A stretch of 64,000 nt of DNA. Origin: Bin87 sp965115825 (GTDB lineage Bacteria; Chloroflexota; Dehalococcoidia; Lucifugimonadales; UBA3495). The stretch covers positions 2,480,001-2,544,000 of the forward strand of contig OZ220464.1 in assembly GCA_965115825.1 (NCBI GenBank). Direction: 5' to 3'. The notes under the pieces were generated by a model, which searched no databases, was not told the origin of the DNA, and saw only the letters and a program-made list of their open reading frames with translations. This document shows, in pieces, positions 34,395 to 43,711 of the stretch (positions within the stretch are counted from its first letter, which is position 1; the number at the start of each line of letters is the position of its first letter). Position numbers and translations under genes: made by a program.

Positions 34395-35543
34395 TCAGGA
34401 TTGGCTGCGGCCCAGGCGGTAAAGGCGCATGGCCCGTTCGGCGGCGCGTTCCAGCAGTTCGCCGCCGTTTCGCAGGCTGGCCTCCAGCGTGGCCGGCTCT
34501 TCAGCGATGGGGATGATGGCGTCAATGCCATGCTGATACAGAATTTCGTAGCCGGGCCCCAGGCTGCCGGCCAGCAGCAGGGTAGGCGCTCCCAGAGCCT
34601 TGCTGCGACGGGCGATGCCAACCGGGGCTTTGTCAAAAGCGGTGGAGCGATCGGCGCGGCCCTCCCCGGTGATTACCAGGTCGGCGTTGGCGGCGTGGCG
34701 GTCGAAATCCAGCGCATCGCAGACCATATCAATCCCGGAGCGCAGCTCGCCGCCGGCAAAAGCCATCAGGCCGGCGCCCAACCCGCCGGCGGCCCCGGAG
34801 CCGGGGGTATCCAGCGCGTTTATCCCCAGGTCGGCGGCTATGACCCGCCCCAAGTTGCCCAGACAGTCGTCCAGCTCCGCGACCATCGCCGGCGTCGCGC
34901 CCTTTTGCGGGCCGAAGATGGCCGACGCGCCGGTGTCGCCGCACAGCGGATTCGTAACGTCGGTTGCGCCAATCAGCGTTGCGTCGGCCAGGCCGGGATG
35001 TACGCCCGACGCATCAACGCGGGTCAGGTTTGCCAGAGCCGCCCCGCCGGGCGGCAGTTCAACGCCGGCTGCATCCAGAAAACGGACGCCCAGCGCCGAC
35101 GCCATGCCGGCGCCCCCGTCGTTGGTCGCGCTGCCGCCCAGCCCGACGATGATGCGCGTATAGCCAGCGTCCAGGGCGGCGGCTATCAGCTGGCCGGTTC
35201 CGTAGGTGCTGGCGGCGCGCGGGTTGCGACGGTGGTCCGGAAGCAGAGCCAGACCCGACGCCAGCGCCATCTCGATGACGGCGGTTTGTCCGTCGCCCAT
35301 CACGCCCCATTGAGCTGTTATGTCGTCACCCAACGGCCCGCTTGCCGGAGTGGTGAAATACTGTCCGCCGGTAGTCTCAATCAGCGCGGCCAGAGTTCCG
35401 TCGCCGCCGTCGGCAACCGGAATCAAGGTAGTTGCGGCATCAGGAACGGCCTGTAAGACGCCCCGCTGGATGGCAAGGGCGGCAGCGCGAGCAGCGACGC
35501 TCTGCTTGAAAGCCTGCGGGGCGATGACGACATGAAGCGGCAT
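34395..35543 (-). CDS. Glycerate kinase (GlxK/GarK family)
   Basis: A 382-residue class of glycerate kinase that phosphorylates D-glycerate in glyoxylate or serine-cycle metabolism. Signatures: APQAFKQSVAARAAALAI, PVADGGDGTLAAL, the GLGGSATNDGGAGMASALG loop, and DLVITGEGRADRSTAFDKAP. The ATG at 35543 begins exactly at the conserved strand; the frame is open upstream but not family-like. A perfect TATAAT lies at 35550-35555 on the minus strand, only 6 bp before the ATG, so the mRNA may be leaderless. Confidence 0.9.
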   Translation of the reverse strand: MPLHVVIAPQAFKQSVAARAAALAIQRGVLQAVPDAATTLIPVADGGDGTLAALIETTGGQYFTTPASGPLGDDITAQWGVMGDGQTAVIEMALASGLALLPDHRRNPRAASTYGTGQLIAAALDAGYTRIIVGLGGSATNDGGAGMASALGVRFLDAAGVELPPGGAALANLTRVDASGVHPGLADATLIGATDVTNPLCGDTGASAIFGPQKGATPAMVAELDDCLGNLGRVIAADLGINALDTPGSGAAGGLGAGLMAFAGGELRSGIDMVCDALDFDRHAANADLVITGEGRADRSTAFDKAPVGIARRSKALGAPTLLLAGSLGPGYEILYQHGIDAIIPIAEEPATLEASLRNGGELLERAAERAMRLYRLGRSQS

Positions 35544-35649
35544 GCCAACATTATACTCCAAGCCGCTCCCCGCCCAGACCCCTCTCCACGGCCTGGATCC
35601 ACCGCTGCCGGCCTTGCCAACACCAACGCTCTCACAGTTCATTTACGGC

Positions 35650-35800
35650 CAATCGGCAGCACGTTGTAGCGCCCTCATCCAAGCCGTGACGGATGCCCTC
35701 GTCCGCCGTAACGACGCCACGGCCGTCGGCGCTGGGCGCCCCGCAATCTTCACGCCCTGCCCGCCGATTTCAACCCGGCTGATGCTGAAATGCGCCGCCA
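35650..35800 (-). pseudogene. Decayed fragment of an IPT-type surface protein domain
   Basis: Minus-strand translation in two frames gives SRVEIGGQGVKI and PSADGRGVVTADEGIRHGLDEGA. These align with SRIEIGGRDVMP and PSTDRDGSVTVSDVVIPGLDPGA of the surface protein at 61150-61275, and the DNA is visibly similar. The frameshift and lack of flanking homology mark it as a relic. The rest of 35544-35911 holds nothing else that I can support. Confidence 0.5.
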
Positions 35801-35911
35801 TCTGCGACGCCGCCCCCGGCCGGGAGAGCTGGCGCCGAGCCCTGCCGCAATGCCCTTATCAAAGACTGCCAACCCTTGCCGAAACTACCCGCAGCCTGCG
35901 ACAATTGCCCT

Positions 35912-37078
35912 ATGATTGCCGAAAAATTGTTGACCGACGACGTGCGCCGGCTGGCCCTACGCTGGCTGCGGGAGTGTATGCCCGCAACCGACGCATCCGG
36001 CTTATCCCTGGGCCTGCCGGAGTGGGACGAACGGCTTTCCCGCTGGCGGGTAGCCCTGGTGTCGGATGTCGCTCCCGGCCATTCCATCGGGGAGGTTCAA
36101 GTTGACGCCGCCGGCGAGATTCGCCGCGCGCCAGCCCCCACCCTGGTGTCCGAGCGACTCCGCCAGCTGCGCCAAAACCGCCATCCGCGCCGCGCCGGCG
36201 GAAACGCGCGTATTGCCTTTCCGCCCGTTCCCAACAAGGCCGTATTAGGCGACTGCCGCGCCGTTTTGAGGGAATTCCCGCCCGACAGCGCGCAGCTGGT
36301 CTTCACCTCTCCGCCCTATTACAACGCCAAGCCGGATTGCGCCGAGTACGTTGACTACCCATCCTACTTGGAGTTCTTGCGCCAGGCGTTCAGCGCTTGC
36401 CACGATGTGCTTGCCGAGGGCCGCTTCCTGGTGGTCAACGTGTCTCCGGTGCTGGTGCGACGCACCTCGCGCAGCTCCGCCAGCAAACGGCTGCCCATCC
36501 CCTTCGACCTCCATCCCATACTGGACCGAATCGGGTTTGAGTTCATTGACGACATCATCTGGCGCAAACCCGAAGGGGCCGGCTGGCACCTGGGCCGGGG
36601 CCGCCGTTTTGCCGCCGACCGGCAGCCCTTGCAGTACAAGCCCGTGACCGTAACCGAGTACGTGCTGGTCTATCGTAAGAAAACCGACCGGCTGATTGAC
36701 TGGAACCTGCGGAACCACCCCGACTCGTCGGCCATCGCGCGGTCGCTCATTCTGGGCGAATATGACAAAACCAACGTGTGGGACATAACCCCCTCGCATC
36801 ACAGGATACATCCCGCCGTGTTCCCGGACGAACTGGTCAGCCGGGTCATCCGGTACTATTCGTTCGAGGGGGATTGCGTCCTTGACCCCTTCGCCGGCGC
36901 CGGCGCGGTCGGGCGGGTGGCCGCCGCAATGGGACGCCGATTCCTCGTGATTGAAAAGCGACCGGATTACTTCGCGATAATACGAAAGGAACTCAGCCAG
37001 CCCGGCCTTGACTTTACCGTGGACTGCGACGATTTGCAGTACTACTGGAGCGCGCAACATGACGCCGAACCTGTATGA
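35912..37078 (+). CDS. Site-specific DNA methyltransferase, TSPPY type (beta class)
   Basis: A 388-residue DNA methyltransferase. The catalytic motif TSPPYYN lies near residue 131, and the SAM motif DPFAGAGAVG near residue 330, an order typical of beta-class enzymes with the target recognition region between them. (S)PPY-type motifs are usual for N4-cytosine methylation, though N6-adenine cannot be excluded. It overlaps the next gene by 20 bases, forming a type II restriction-modification pair. ATG at 35912 is preferred over 35876. Confidence 0.85.
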   Translation: MIAEKLLTDDVRRLALRWLRECMPATDASGLSLGLPEWDERLSRWRVALVSDVAPGHSIGEVQVDAAGEIRRAPAPTLVSERLRQLRQNRHPRRAGGNARIAFPPVPNKAVLGDCRAVLREFPPDSAQLVFTSPPYYNAKPDCAEYVDYPSYLEFLRQAFSACHDVLAEGRFLVVNVSPVLVRRTSRSSASKRLPIPFDLHPILDRIGFEFIDDIIWRKPEGAGWHLGRGRRFAADRQPLQYKPVTVTEYVLVYRKKTDRLIDWNLRNHPDSSAIARSLILGEYDKTNVWDITPSHHRIHPAVFPDELVSRVIRYYSFEGDCVLDPFAGAGAVGRVAAAMGRRFLVIEKRPDYFAIIRKELSQPGLDFTVDCDDLQYYWSAQHDAEPV

Positions 37079-37955
37079 CCTGAACTCCGCCGATGGAGTG
37101 CGGCAAATAGTGGCGGCGCTGTTTCAAGGGTACAACTACCGGCTGTACACCGAGGGCCAAACTCGCAACCGGCTGCTGGAGGCTTATGAACAATTAGCAG
37201 CGGTTAGGCAGCGTCTGCCAAGTGAAGCCAGCCACGCGGAATGGATGGCCGCAGCGCAATCGGAGCTGGATGTCGCCGGAAACGATCTGGCCTGGTGGTT
37301 GCTGGGCCTGACCAACAAAACGGCCCAGAACTTGGGTATCCATCGGAATGAACGGCTGGATTACCTGGAAGAAATAGCGCGGCACGTTAGGGAGGTCAGC
37401 GCTAACTCTAGTGACGCTTCGTTTGCTGATGGGATGCTGATGCTGTGGGCGGGCGCCGCTACACTGACCATTCGCGGCTCACGGAAATCAACGGCCGGCA
37501 AAACGCTGGAAAGGGCATTCCTGCGTGCTGCTCTGACCATCCTGGGACTGGAAGAAGGAACCGATTTTTGGCTGAATATGCAGCGGGATGCGGAAGTGCC
37601 CCGGGAAATTGATGTGGAAATCGCCAGCCGGCGCGGTCGTATCAGGGTAGAAATGGGGCTGATTGAACGCGGCAATCAGGAAGTGATTGAGGATAAAATC
37701 ACCCGAGTCGGCGTCGGCGGTATGGTTATATTTGACCAAATCGGGCCTCGCTCCAACGCTCGCCAAACTGCCGAGAATCATCAAGTTGCTTTCATTCAAA
37801 TCAGAAACAGTCGCCCGTTGATTGAAATGCGCCGCTTTCTGAACGATAAGGTTGCCAAAACCCTGGCGGAACCCCCGGCGAACACCGGCGAAATTACTGA
37901 TGCCGTTAGCCGGCTCCCGGATGATCTGTTTGTCTCCGGTCTGTTGCCGGCGTAG
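37059..37955 (+). CDS. Probable cognate type II restriction endonuclease
   Basis: A 298-residue protein starting inside the methyltransferase gene. It resembles the CfrBI-type endonucleases in general layout (GVRQIVAALFQGYNYRLYTE, TRNRLLEAYEQL), but I am not sure of the family. A possible nuclease centre is REIDVEIASRRGRIRVEMGL with a downstream EDK. Base composition is visibly more AT-rich than neighbours, as expected for mobile restriction genes. The overlap and position next to an orphan-length methylase make an endonuclease role likely. Confidence 0.65.
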   Translation: MTPNLYDLNSADGVRQIVAALFQGYNYRLYTEGQTRNRLLEAYEQLAAVRQRLPSEASHAEWMAAAQSELDVAGNDLAWWLLGLTNKTAQNLGIHRNERLDYLEEIARHVREVSANSSDASFADGMLMLWAGAATLTIRGSRKSTAGKTLERAFLRAALTILGLEEGTDFWLNMQRDAEVPREIDVEIASRRGRIRVEMGLIERGNQEVIEDKITRVGVGGMVIFDQIGPRSNARQTAENHQVAFIQIRNSRPLIEMRRFLNDKVAKTLAEPPANTGEITDAVSRLPDDLFVSGLLPA

Positions 37956-38073
37956 CGTCCGCCTCCGCCTTGCTGCGGAATAGGCAGGGGCGGTTAGTTA
38001 TGTTAGTATCGGCGGGCAGCGTAAATTCGCCGGCCGCATTGGCCGTATTGATTGACTTGCGGGGGTTTCCCAG

Positions 38074-39405
38074 ATGCCTACGAAAGCGGAATTGAAGGCC
38101 CGGGCCTTTGCCGAGATTGATCGCCGCGCCGATGAGCTGGTGCGGCTATCCCAGCAGATTCTGGCCAACCCTGAGCCAGGCTTTCGTGAGTTCAAGACCG
38201 CTGCTCTGGTAGGCGAGAAGTTCGGCGAAATGGGCGTGCCTTTCCGCAGCGGCCTGGGCATTACCGGGCTGCGCGGCGAGATTATCGGCGGCAGCCAAGG
38301 CCCGACTATGGCCATCATGGGCGAGCTGGACAGCCTGATTGTCAACGAGCATCCCCACGCGAACGCCGACACCGGCGCCGCTCACGCCTGTGGCCATCAC
38401 TGCCAGATCGCCATGATGCTCGGCTCCACCATGGCCTTGATGCAGGACGACGTGCTACCGCACCTGAGCGGACGCATCGTCTCAATGGCGGTTCCGGCCG
38501 AAGAGTACATTGAAATTGAGTACCGCGACCGGCTGCGTCGGGATGGCAAAGTCGAGTTTCTGGGCGGCAAGCCGGAGTTCATCCGGCTGGGCGAGTTTGA
38601 CGACGTGCATCTGGCCATGATGATGCACACTACCAGCACGCCCGCGGAAAAGCGGCTGGCAACCACCGGAACCAACAACGGTACGCTGGCGAAAAAGATA
38701 CAGTTCATCGGCAAAGGCGCCCACGCCGGCGGCGCCCCGCATCTGGGCATCAACGCCCTTAACGCCGCCACGCTGGCCATGTCTGCCATCCACTTCAACC
38801 GGGAAACCTTCGTTGACTCCGACACCGTGCGCGTGCATCCCATAATCACCAAAGGCGGCGAGGCGGTGTCCGCAGTGCCGGCGGACGTGCGTATGGAGAC
38901 CTTCGTGCGCGGCAAGACACTGGACGCCATAATGGACGCCAACCGCAAGGTGGACCGGGCCCTGCGGGCCGGAGCCATGGCCGTGGGCGCAACGGTCAAC
39001 ATCCAGACGATTCCCGGCTATTTCCCTATGCTCCAGAACGCGCGGATGCAGGAGGTTTTCCGGGTTAACGCCGCGACGCTGGTGGGAACGGACAACGTCG
39101 GCTGGAACCCCCACCGCACCGGCAGCACCGACATGGGCGACGTGAGCGCCCTGATGCCCGTTCTGCATCCCTACGTGGGCGGCGCAACGGGTATCGGACA
39201 CGGCGCGGACTACGTGATCCAGGACTATCAGCTGGCGGTGATTACCGGCGCCAAGGCAATGACCGCCACCGTGATTGACCTGATGGCCGACGGCGCGGAG
39301 GAAGCGAACCGGGTGGTTGCCAATCACCGGCCGGAGATGACTTCCCGGGAGTACCTGGACTTCATGCGGTCGCTGGCGGCTGAGAAAACCTACGCCGAAG
39401 GGTAG
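38074..39405 (+). CDS. M20-family amidohydrolase, paralogue 1
   Basis: A 443-residue M20D-type amidohydrolase. Visible: QQILANPEPGFREFKTAALV, MGELDSLIV, the metal motif HACGHHCQIAMMLG, the VPAEEYIEI region with the general-base Glu and the dimerisation domain ending in TKGGEAVSAVPADVRMETFV. In most M20D proteins the motif is HACGHD; here D is replaced by H. Substrates may be N-acylated amino acids or peptides. Followed 41 bp later by a close paralogue. Confidence 0.85.
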   Translation: MPTKAELKARAFAEIDRRADELVRLSQQILANPEPGFREFKTAALVGEKFGEMGVPFRSGLGITGLRGEIIGGSQGPTMAIMGELDSLIVNEHPHANADTGAAHACGHHCQIAMMLGSTMALMQDDVLPHLSGRIVSMAVPAEEYIEIEYRDRLRRDGKVEFLGGKPEFIRLGEFDDVHLAMMMHTTSTPAEKRLATTGTNNGTLAKKIQFIGKGAHAGGAPHLGINALNAATLAMSAIHFNRETFVDSDTVRVHPIITKGGEAVSAVPADVRMETFVRGKTLDAIMDANRKVDRALRAGAMAVGATVNIQTIPGYFPMLQNARMQEVFRVNAATLVGTDNVGWNPHRTGSTDMGDVSALMPVLHPYVGGATGIGHGADYVIQDYQLAVITGAKAMTATVIDLMADGAEEANRVVANHRPEMTSREYLDFMRSLAAEKTYAEG

Positions 39406-39446
39406 CGAACCAGTGACTGGACAGGATTGGGGGCGGATAAGGACTA

Positions 39447-40799
39447 ATGGCGACTATTGACGAATTGAAACGGGCAGCGTGCGCGGCAATTGACCGGCAC
39501 AGCAACGAAATCATCGCGGTGTCCAAAGATATTCTGGAGCATCCGGAGCCGGGGTACCGCGAGTACCGGACGGCGCGGGTGGTGGCCGAGCAGTTCGCCC
39601 GGCTGGGAGTGAAGTTTCGGGCCGGGCTGGCGCTGACCGGGCTGAAAGGCGAGGTCAAAGGCGGCAAGGGCAATGGCCCGCGCGTCGCCATCATCGGCGA
39701 GCTGGACAGCCTGATTGTGGACGGGCATCCCCACGCAGCCGAGGATACCAATGCCGCCCACGCCTGCGGTCATAATTGCCAGATTGGAATGATGCTGGGC
39801 GCAGTGACGGGATTGATGCAGCCCGAAGTGCTCTCGGAATTAAGCGGCAGGATTGCGCCTTTCGCCGTGCCTGCCGAAGAGTTTATTGAGGTGGCCCGCC
39901 GCCTGGACTTGCGGGAAGCGGGCAAAATCGAGTTTATGGGCGGCAAGCAGGAACTCATCCGGCTGGGCGAGTTTGACGACGTGGACATTGCGATGATGTG
40001 CCACACGGCCAGCGACATGGGGGCGCACAGTTTCGCGCTGGGCGGAACCAGCAACGGCCACGTGGTAAAGTACGTGCGGTTCACGGGACGGGGCGCGCAC
40101 GCCGGCAGTTCGCCGCACCTGGGAGTGAATGCGCTGAACGCCGCCACATTCGCGCTGCAGGCCATCAACGCCAACCGGGAACTGTACCGCGACCAGGACA
40201 CCGTGCGCATACACGGGATTATGACCAAAGGCGGCGAGGCGGTCAGCGCGGTGCCGGCAGACGTGCGGCTGGAATGGCGCGTCAGGTCGGGCAGCCCGGA
40301 CGCCGTGGTGCGTAATTCGGACATCGTTGACCGCTGTTTCCGGGCCGGCGCTTTGGCGGTGGGAGCCTCGGTGTCCATCACCAACATTCCCGGCTACCTG
40401 CCAATGCGACACGACCAGCAGCTGATGGACATTTTCCGAAAGAACGCGATCGGCTTGCTGGACGAGAACAAGATTCTCGTGATGCCGCCGTCGCGCAACC
40501 GGGGCGGTTCCACCGACATGGGAGACCTGAGCCACATCCTGCCTTCGGTTCATCCTTATACCGCCGGCGCCAGCGGGCCCGGCCACAGTTCCGAGTACCT
40601 AATCACCGACTATCGGCAGGCGGTGGTGAATCCGGCGAAAATCATGGCGATGTCGGTGATTGACCTGCTGGCGAATAACGGCGTGAAGGCCAGGCAGGTA
40701 GTGTCGTCGTTCCGTCCGGCGATGACGCGGCTGGCCTACTTGAACTTCCAGCGACAGCGTGCGGAAGTGCTGGAATACGACGGGGCGGGCAGCGATTAG
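39447..40799 (+). CDS. M20-family amidohydrolase, paralogue 2
   Basis: A 450-residue protein of the same subfamily as its upstream neighbour: KDILEHPEPGYREYRTARVV, IGELDSLIVDGHPHA, HACGHNCQIGMMLG, VPAEEFIEV, TKGGEAVSAVPADVRLEW. The CGHD position is Asn. Both paralogues share the unusual Cys two residues after it (CGHxCQ). Tandem duplication with divergence suggests related but distinct substrates. Confidence 0.85.
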   Translation: MATIDELKRAACAAIDRHSNEIIAVSKDILEHPEPGYREYRTARVVAEQFARLGVKFRAGLALTGLKGEVKGGKGNGPRVAIIGELDSLIVDGHPHAAEDTNAAHACGHNCQIGMMLGAVTGLMQPEVLSELSGRIAPFAVPAEEFIEVARRLDLREAGKIEFMGGKQELIRLGEFDDVDIAMMCHTASDMGAHSFALGGTSNGHVVKYVRFTGRGAHAGSSPHLGVNALNAATFALQAINANRELYRDQDTVRIHGIMTKGGEAVSAVPADVRLEWRVRSGSPDAVVRNSDIVDRCFRAGALAVGASVSITNIPGYLPMRHDQQLMDIFRKNAIGLLDENKILVMPPSRNRGGSTDMGDLSHILPSVHPYTAGASGPGHSSEYLITDYRQAVVNPAKIMAMSVIDLLANNGVKARQVVSSFRPAMTRLAYLNFQRQRAEVLEYDGAGSD

Positions 40800-40905
40800 A
40801 AACCGGCAATAATCGCCAGCGTCATCACGGGGCAGAGGGGCAGCAATCGGCGCGTGGAGGCGATGCGATTAGAAACCGGCGATAATTGCCAGCGTCATCA
40901 CGGCG
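40794..40905. repeat. 39-bp direct repeat at the end of the kinase-like gene
   Basis: The sequence around the M20 stop (40794-40832) recurs at 40868-40906 with two differences. The second copy encodes the last residues (LAIIAGF) and stop of the convergent gene at 40869, so the 3' end of that gene has been partially duplicated beyond its stop. Confidence 0.6.
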
Positions 40906-41471
40906 CCGGCAATCAGCGGCACGGTGAGGTTGTCGTCCAGCGGCAGCGGGGCCAGCTCCACCGCGGCTGCGACCACCGCCGCGATGATGACCGCCCAAGA
41001 CCAGTACCCAAAACCCAGAGCGCACACCAGCGCCCACACCGTCAGCGCAACGGCCACGAAGGCCACGCTGCCGCCGGGCGATTTGCCCCAAAAACGTGGG
41101 CCGGGCAAGTGTGTTCCCACCAGGGCGGCCGCCGGGTCGCCGACGGCTATGAACAACAGGGCCGGCAGTGCCACGCCCGGCCCGTAGAAGTAGAAAGTGA
41201 AAAAGGCGGCAATCAGGAACCAGGTGGCGCCGGATATTTCCGCTACTTCCGACCGCTTGAGGATCGGGGCGAACAGCAGCATGAAAAGGCGGTTGAGCGG
41301 GCCGACCCGAACCCGGCTGGCGTCCAGTGCCAACGCCAGCAACGCGCCGCCGCCAAGCAATAGCATATAAGGATGCTCCGGGATGGCCAGGGACAGCAGA
41401 GTAGTACCGCTGGCTGCGAGCAGGTGGAAAATTCGCCGGCCAACCGGCGGCGGGCCGGGGGTTGAGGTCAT
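40869..41471 (-). CDS. Dolichol/phytol kinase-like CTP transferase
   Basis: A 200-residue integral membrane protein with about six helices. FIAVGDPAAALVGTHLPGPR followed by FWGKSPGGSVAFV matches the GDxxAA...GKKSxxGS signature of the phosphatidate cytidylyltransferase/dolichol kinase superfamily, including phytol kinases. It probably phosphorylates a polyprenol-like lipid. Start ATG at 41471 directly abuts the stop of the small membrane gene upstream. Confidence 0.75.
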   Translation of the reverse strand: MTSTPGPPPVGRRIFHLLAASGTTLLSLAIPEHPYMLLLGGGALLALALDASRVRVGPLNRLFMLLFAPILKRSEVAEISGATWFLIAAFFTFYFYGPGVALPALLFIAVGDPAAALVGTHLPGPRFWGKSPGGSVAFVAVALTVWALVCALGFGYWSWAVIIAAVVAAAVELAPLPLDDNLTVPLIAGAVMTLAIIAGF

Positions 41472-41672
41472 CTAATCGTCGCTGAACAGATTAATGATCC
41501 GAAGCAGTATCAGGAAGATAATGAGGAAGCTCAAGTAGAGGCCGACGGCTCCGAGAATTGCGATGCGCCCAGCGGCTTTGGCGTCATTATTCAAGGCTGC
41601 TCCCTGAGTCTCCTCTTTGACCGCTTTGGTTTGGTAAATGACCAGGCCCAGGAACAGCGGCAGAGCGACCAA
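41472..41672 (-). CDS. Small membrane protein
   Basis: About 66 residues from a TTG at 41672, with two hydrophobic segments (VALPLFLGLVIYQTK and AILGAVGLYLSFLIIFLILL). Upstream in-frame sequence (FTGSGLLAWLVTL) also looks like membrane helix, so the true start may be further upstream with a non-standard codon. Its stop codon touches the start of the kinase-like gene (TAGATG), so they are cotranscribed. Function unknown. Confidence 0.5.
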   Translation of the reverse strand: MVALPLFLGLVIYQTKAVKEETQGAALNNDAKAAGRIAILGAVGLYLSFLIIFLILLRIINLFSDD

Positions 41673-41766
41673 CGTTACCAGCCAAGCGAGGAGCCCGGAG
41701 CCGGTGAACAGGTTGATGACACTGACTATTACAGCTAACTTGGCCTTCCGGCAGCGCGGCGTGAGG

Positions 41767-42396
41767 TTAAAAATCTATGGTTACGGTGTCGCCGGAGGCC
41801 CAGCGGAAGGAACGGAACTGGGTATTTTTGGGGGCTTCAAAGACCAGCCATCCGTCGAGGCCGTGGCCTTTGGGAATTTCTTGGGCGCGCTCCACCAGTT
41901 CGGCTTTCCCGTCGGCCTGAGCTGCTTCGTAGGTTGGGTTCCAGAGGAACTTGACGCAAGCGGTGTGGTCTTCGGGAACAACGGGAACGTTGCAACGGTC
42001 GGAGACGCTTTCGGGGATGCCGGCTTCCTGGGCCAGTTCCGACACGTCGATAGGATAGTAGCGGCCCTGGAGAAAGTCGCGCAGCTGGGCGGCTTCCTGG
42101 TCAATGTTGACGATGGCGCGGGTAGCAGTGTGATTTTCCACCTTAACACGGAGCAGGATAAGCTCGTTTGCGGAAGATTCGGGAATCAAGCGGTAAAAGT
42201 CTTCGCCGGCGACGCCCTGGCGCGGAGCGCGGGTTGAGGTGGTCCAGCGCAGTTCGTCGGTGCGCTCCATGGCGGCAACGCTGACGTGCAGGATGCGCCC
42301 CTGGTAGTATTTGCCGATGTTGGGAGACTGGGAAGAGCAGGCCAGCACGACGAGTAGAAGTAGGGCCAGCAGGACGAGAGAAAAGCGTTCAGTCAT
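41767..42396 (-). CDS. Putative lipoprotein
   Basis: A 209-residue protein with a classical lipoprotein signal: MTERFSLVLLALLLLVVLAC, the lipobox being VLAC. The mature part is a soluble domain (RILHVSVAAMERTDELRW, LLRVKVENHTATRAIVNID) resembling DUF4352-like extracellular beta-sandwich proteins, but this is not certain. The ATG at 42396 overlaps the cysteine desulfurase stop in ATGACTGA, showing coupling. An in-frame start at 42471 is less likely. Confidence 0.75.
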   Translation of the reverse strand: MTERFSLVLLALLLLVVLACSSQSPNIGKYYQGRILHVSVAAMERTDELRWTTSTRAPRQGVAGEDFYRLIPESSANELILLRVKVENHTATRAIVNIDQEAAQLRDFLQGRYYPIDVSELAQEAGIPESVSDRCNVPVVPEDHTACVKFLWNPTYEAAQADGKAELVERAQEIPKGHGLDGWLVFEAPKNTQFRSFRWASGDTVTIDF

Positions 42397-43585
42397 TAGC
42401 GACCCCGGCGAGGGTAGGTAGTTGGCGCAGTTCACCGATGAGACCGGTAAGCACTGACAGCAGGCGGTCAACCTCGGCGTCGGTATTGTGCTTGCCCAGG
42501 GTGATGCGAAGGGATCCCCGGGCCAGGTCTGCCGTCTGCCCCAGGGCCAGCAGCACGTGGGAGGGTTCCAAGGAGCCGCTGCTGCACGCGCTGCCGCTGC
42601 TGGCGGCGATGCCCTGCAAGTCCAGCCCCAGCAGGATGGCTTCGCCTTCTACGCCGTTGAAAGAGAAGTTGACGTTGTTGGGCAGGCGCTGGGTGGGATG
42701 GCCGTTGAGGACGCAATCGGGGATGCGTTGAGCGACTTCGGCGATGATGCGGTCGCGCAGGGCCTGGCAGTGGGCGCTGACGGCCTCCCGTTGGGCGTCG
42801 GCCAGATCCAGGGCGGTGGCGAGCCCGATGATGCCGGCGACGTTTTCGGTGCCGGCGCGCCGCTCGCGTTCCTGTCCGCCGCCAGTAATGAGAGGAAGGT
42901 AGGGAACGCCCCGCCTGATGAACAGAACGCCGACGCCTTTAGGTCCATAAAACTTGTGGCCGGACAGGCTCATCATATCTACGCCCAAGCGGCGCACGTC
43001 CAGGTCGAGGAAGCCGGCGGCCTGCACGGCGTCGGTGTGCATTACGACAGTGCGATTCAACTCCTGGGCACGTTGCTTGACGGCGGCGGAGATTTCCGGG
43101 ATGGGGTTGATGGCGCCAATTTCGTTGTTGGCGTACATTATGGAAACGACGGTGGTGTGGTGGGTGATGGCATTATAAACGCGTTGGGGGTCAACGATGC
43201 CGTAATCGTCCACGGGCAGGCAGGTTACCTCCCAGCCCTGATTTTCCAGAACTTCGCAGGCGTGGAGCACGGCGTGATGCTCGGAGGCGGCGGTAATGAC
43301 GTGGCGGCCGGTTTCCTGCAAAGCTTCGGCGGCGCCGCGGATGGCGGCGTTGTCGGACTCGGTGCCGCCACCGGTGAAGACGATTTCGCGGTTGCGGCAG
43401 TTGAGCACTTTGGCGACGCGCTCGCGGGCGGCGTCCAGGGCGTAGCGGGCCTCTTGGCCGACGGTGTGGACGCTGGAGGCGTTGCCGTAGAGCCGGGTGA
43501 AGTAGGGCAGCATGGCTTCCAGAACCTGCTGATCCATGGGCGTGGTGCCGGCGTGGTCAAAGTAGATGTGGCCCTGGGTAGTCAT
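42389..43585 (-). CDS. Cysteine desulfurase (IscS/NifS family)
   Basis: A PLP enzyme of 398 residues that releases sulfur from cysteine for Fe-S clusters and thio-modified tRNAs. The PLP lysine is K211 in SLSGHKFYGPKG and the sulfur-carrying cysteine is C334 in SSGSACSSGSLEPSHVL, typical of class I desulfurases. The N-terminus IYFDHAGTTPMD is family-standard. No iscU or thiI is adjacent. Given selC at 29 kb, it might also supply selenium to selenophosphate synthesis, but that is inference. Confidence 0.92.
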   Translation of the reverse strand: MTTQGHIYFDHAGTTPMDQQVLEAMLPYFTRLYGNASSVHTVGQEARYALDAARERVAKVLNCRNREIVFTGGGTESDNAAIRGAAEALQETGRHVITAASEHHAVLHACEVLENQGWEVTCLPVDDYGIVDPQRVYNAITHHTTVVSIMYANNEIGAINPIPEISAAVKQRAQELNRTVVMHTDAVQAAGFLDLDVRRLGVDMMSLSGHKFYGPKGVGVLFIRRGVPYLPLITGGGQERERRAGTENVAGIIGLATALDLADAQREAVSAHCQALRDRIIAEVAQRIPDCVLNGHPTQRLPNNVNFSFNGVEGEAILLGLDLQGIAASSGSACSSGSLEPSHVLLALGQTADLARGSLRITLGKHNTDAEVDRLLSVLTGLIGELRQLPTLAGVAND

Positions 43586-43711
43586 ATAGTTCCGTCCAAG
43601 CGCAGGGTAATTTTAGCATAGGGAGGGGATAACGTCGCCCAGAGTCCTGGCCTTGCGTCCCTGATTTGCGGCGTCTATATTGGGCCGTAGTCGGGCCTTT
43701 GGGGGGTAAAT

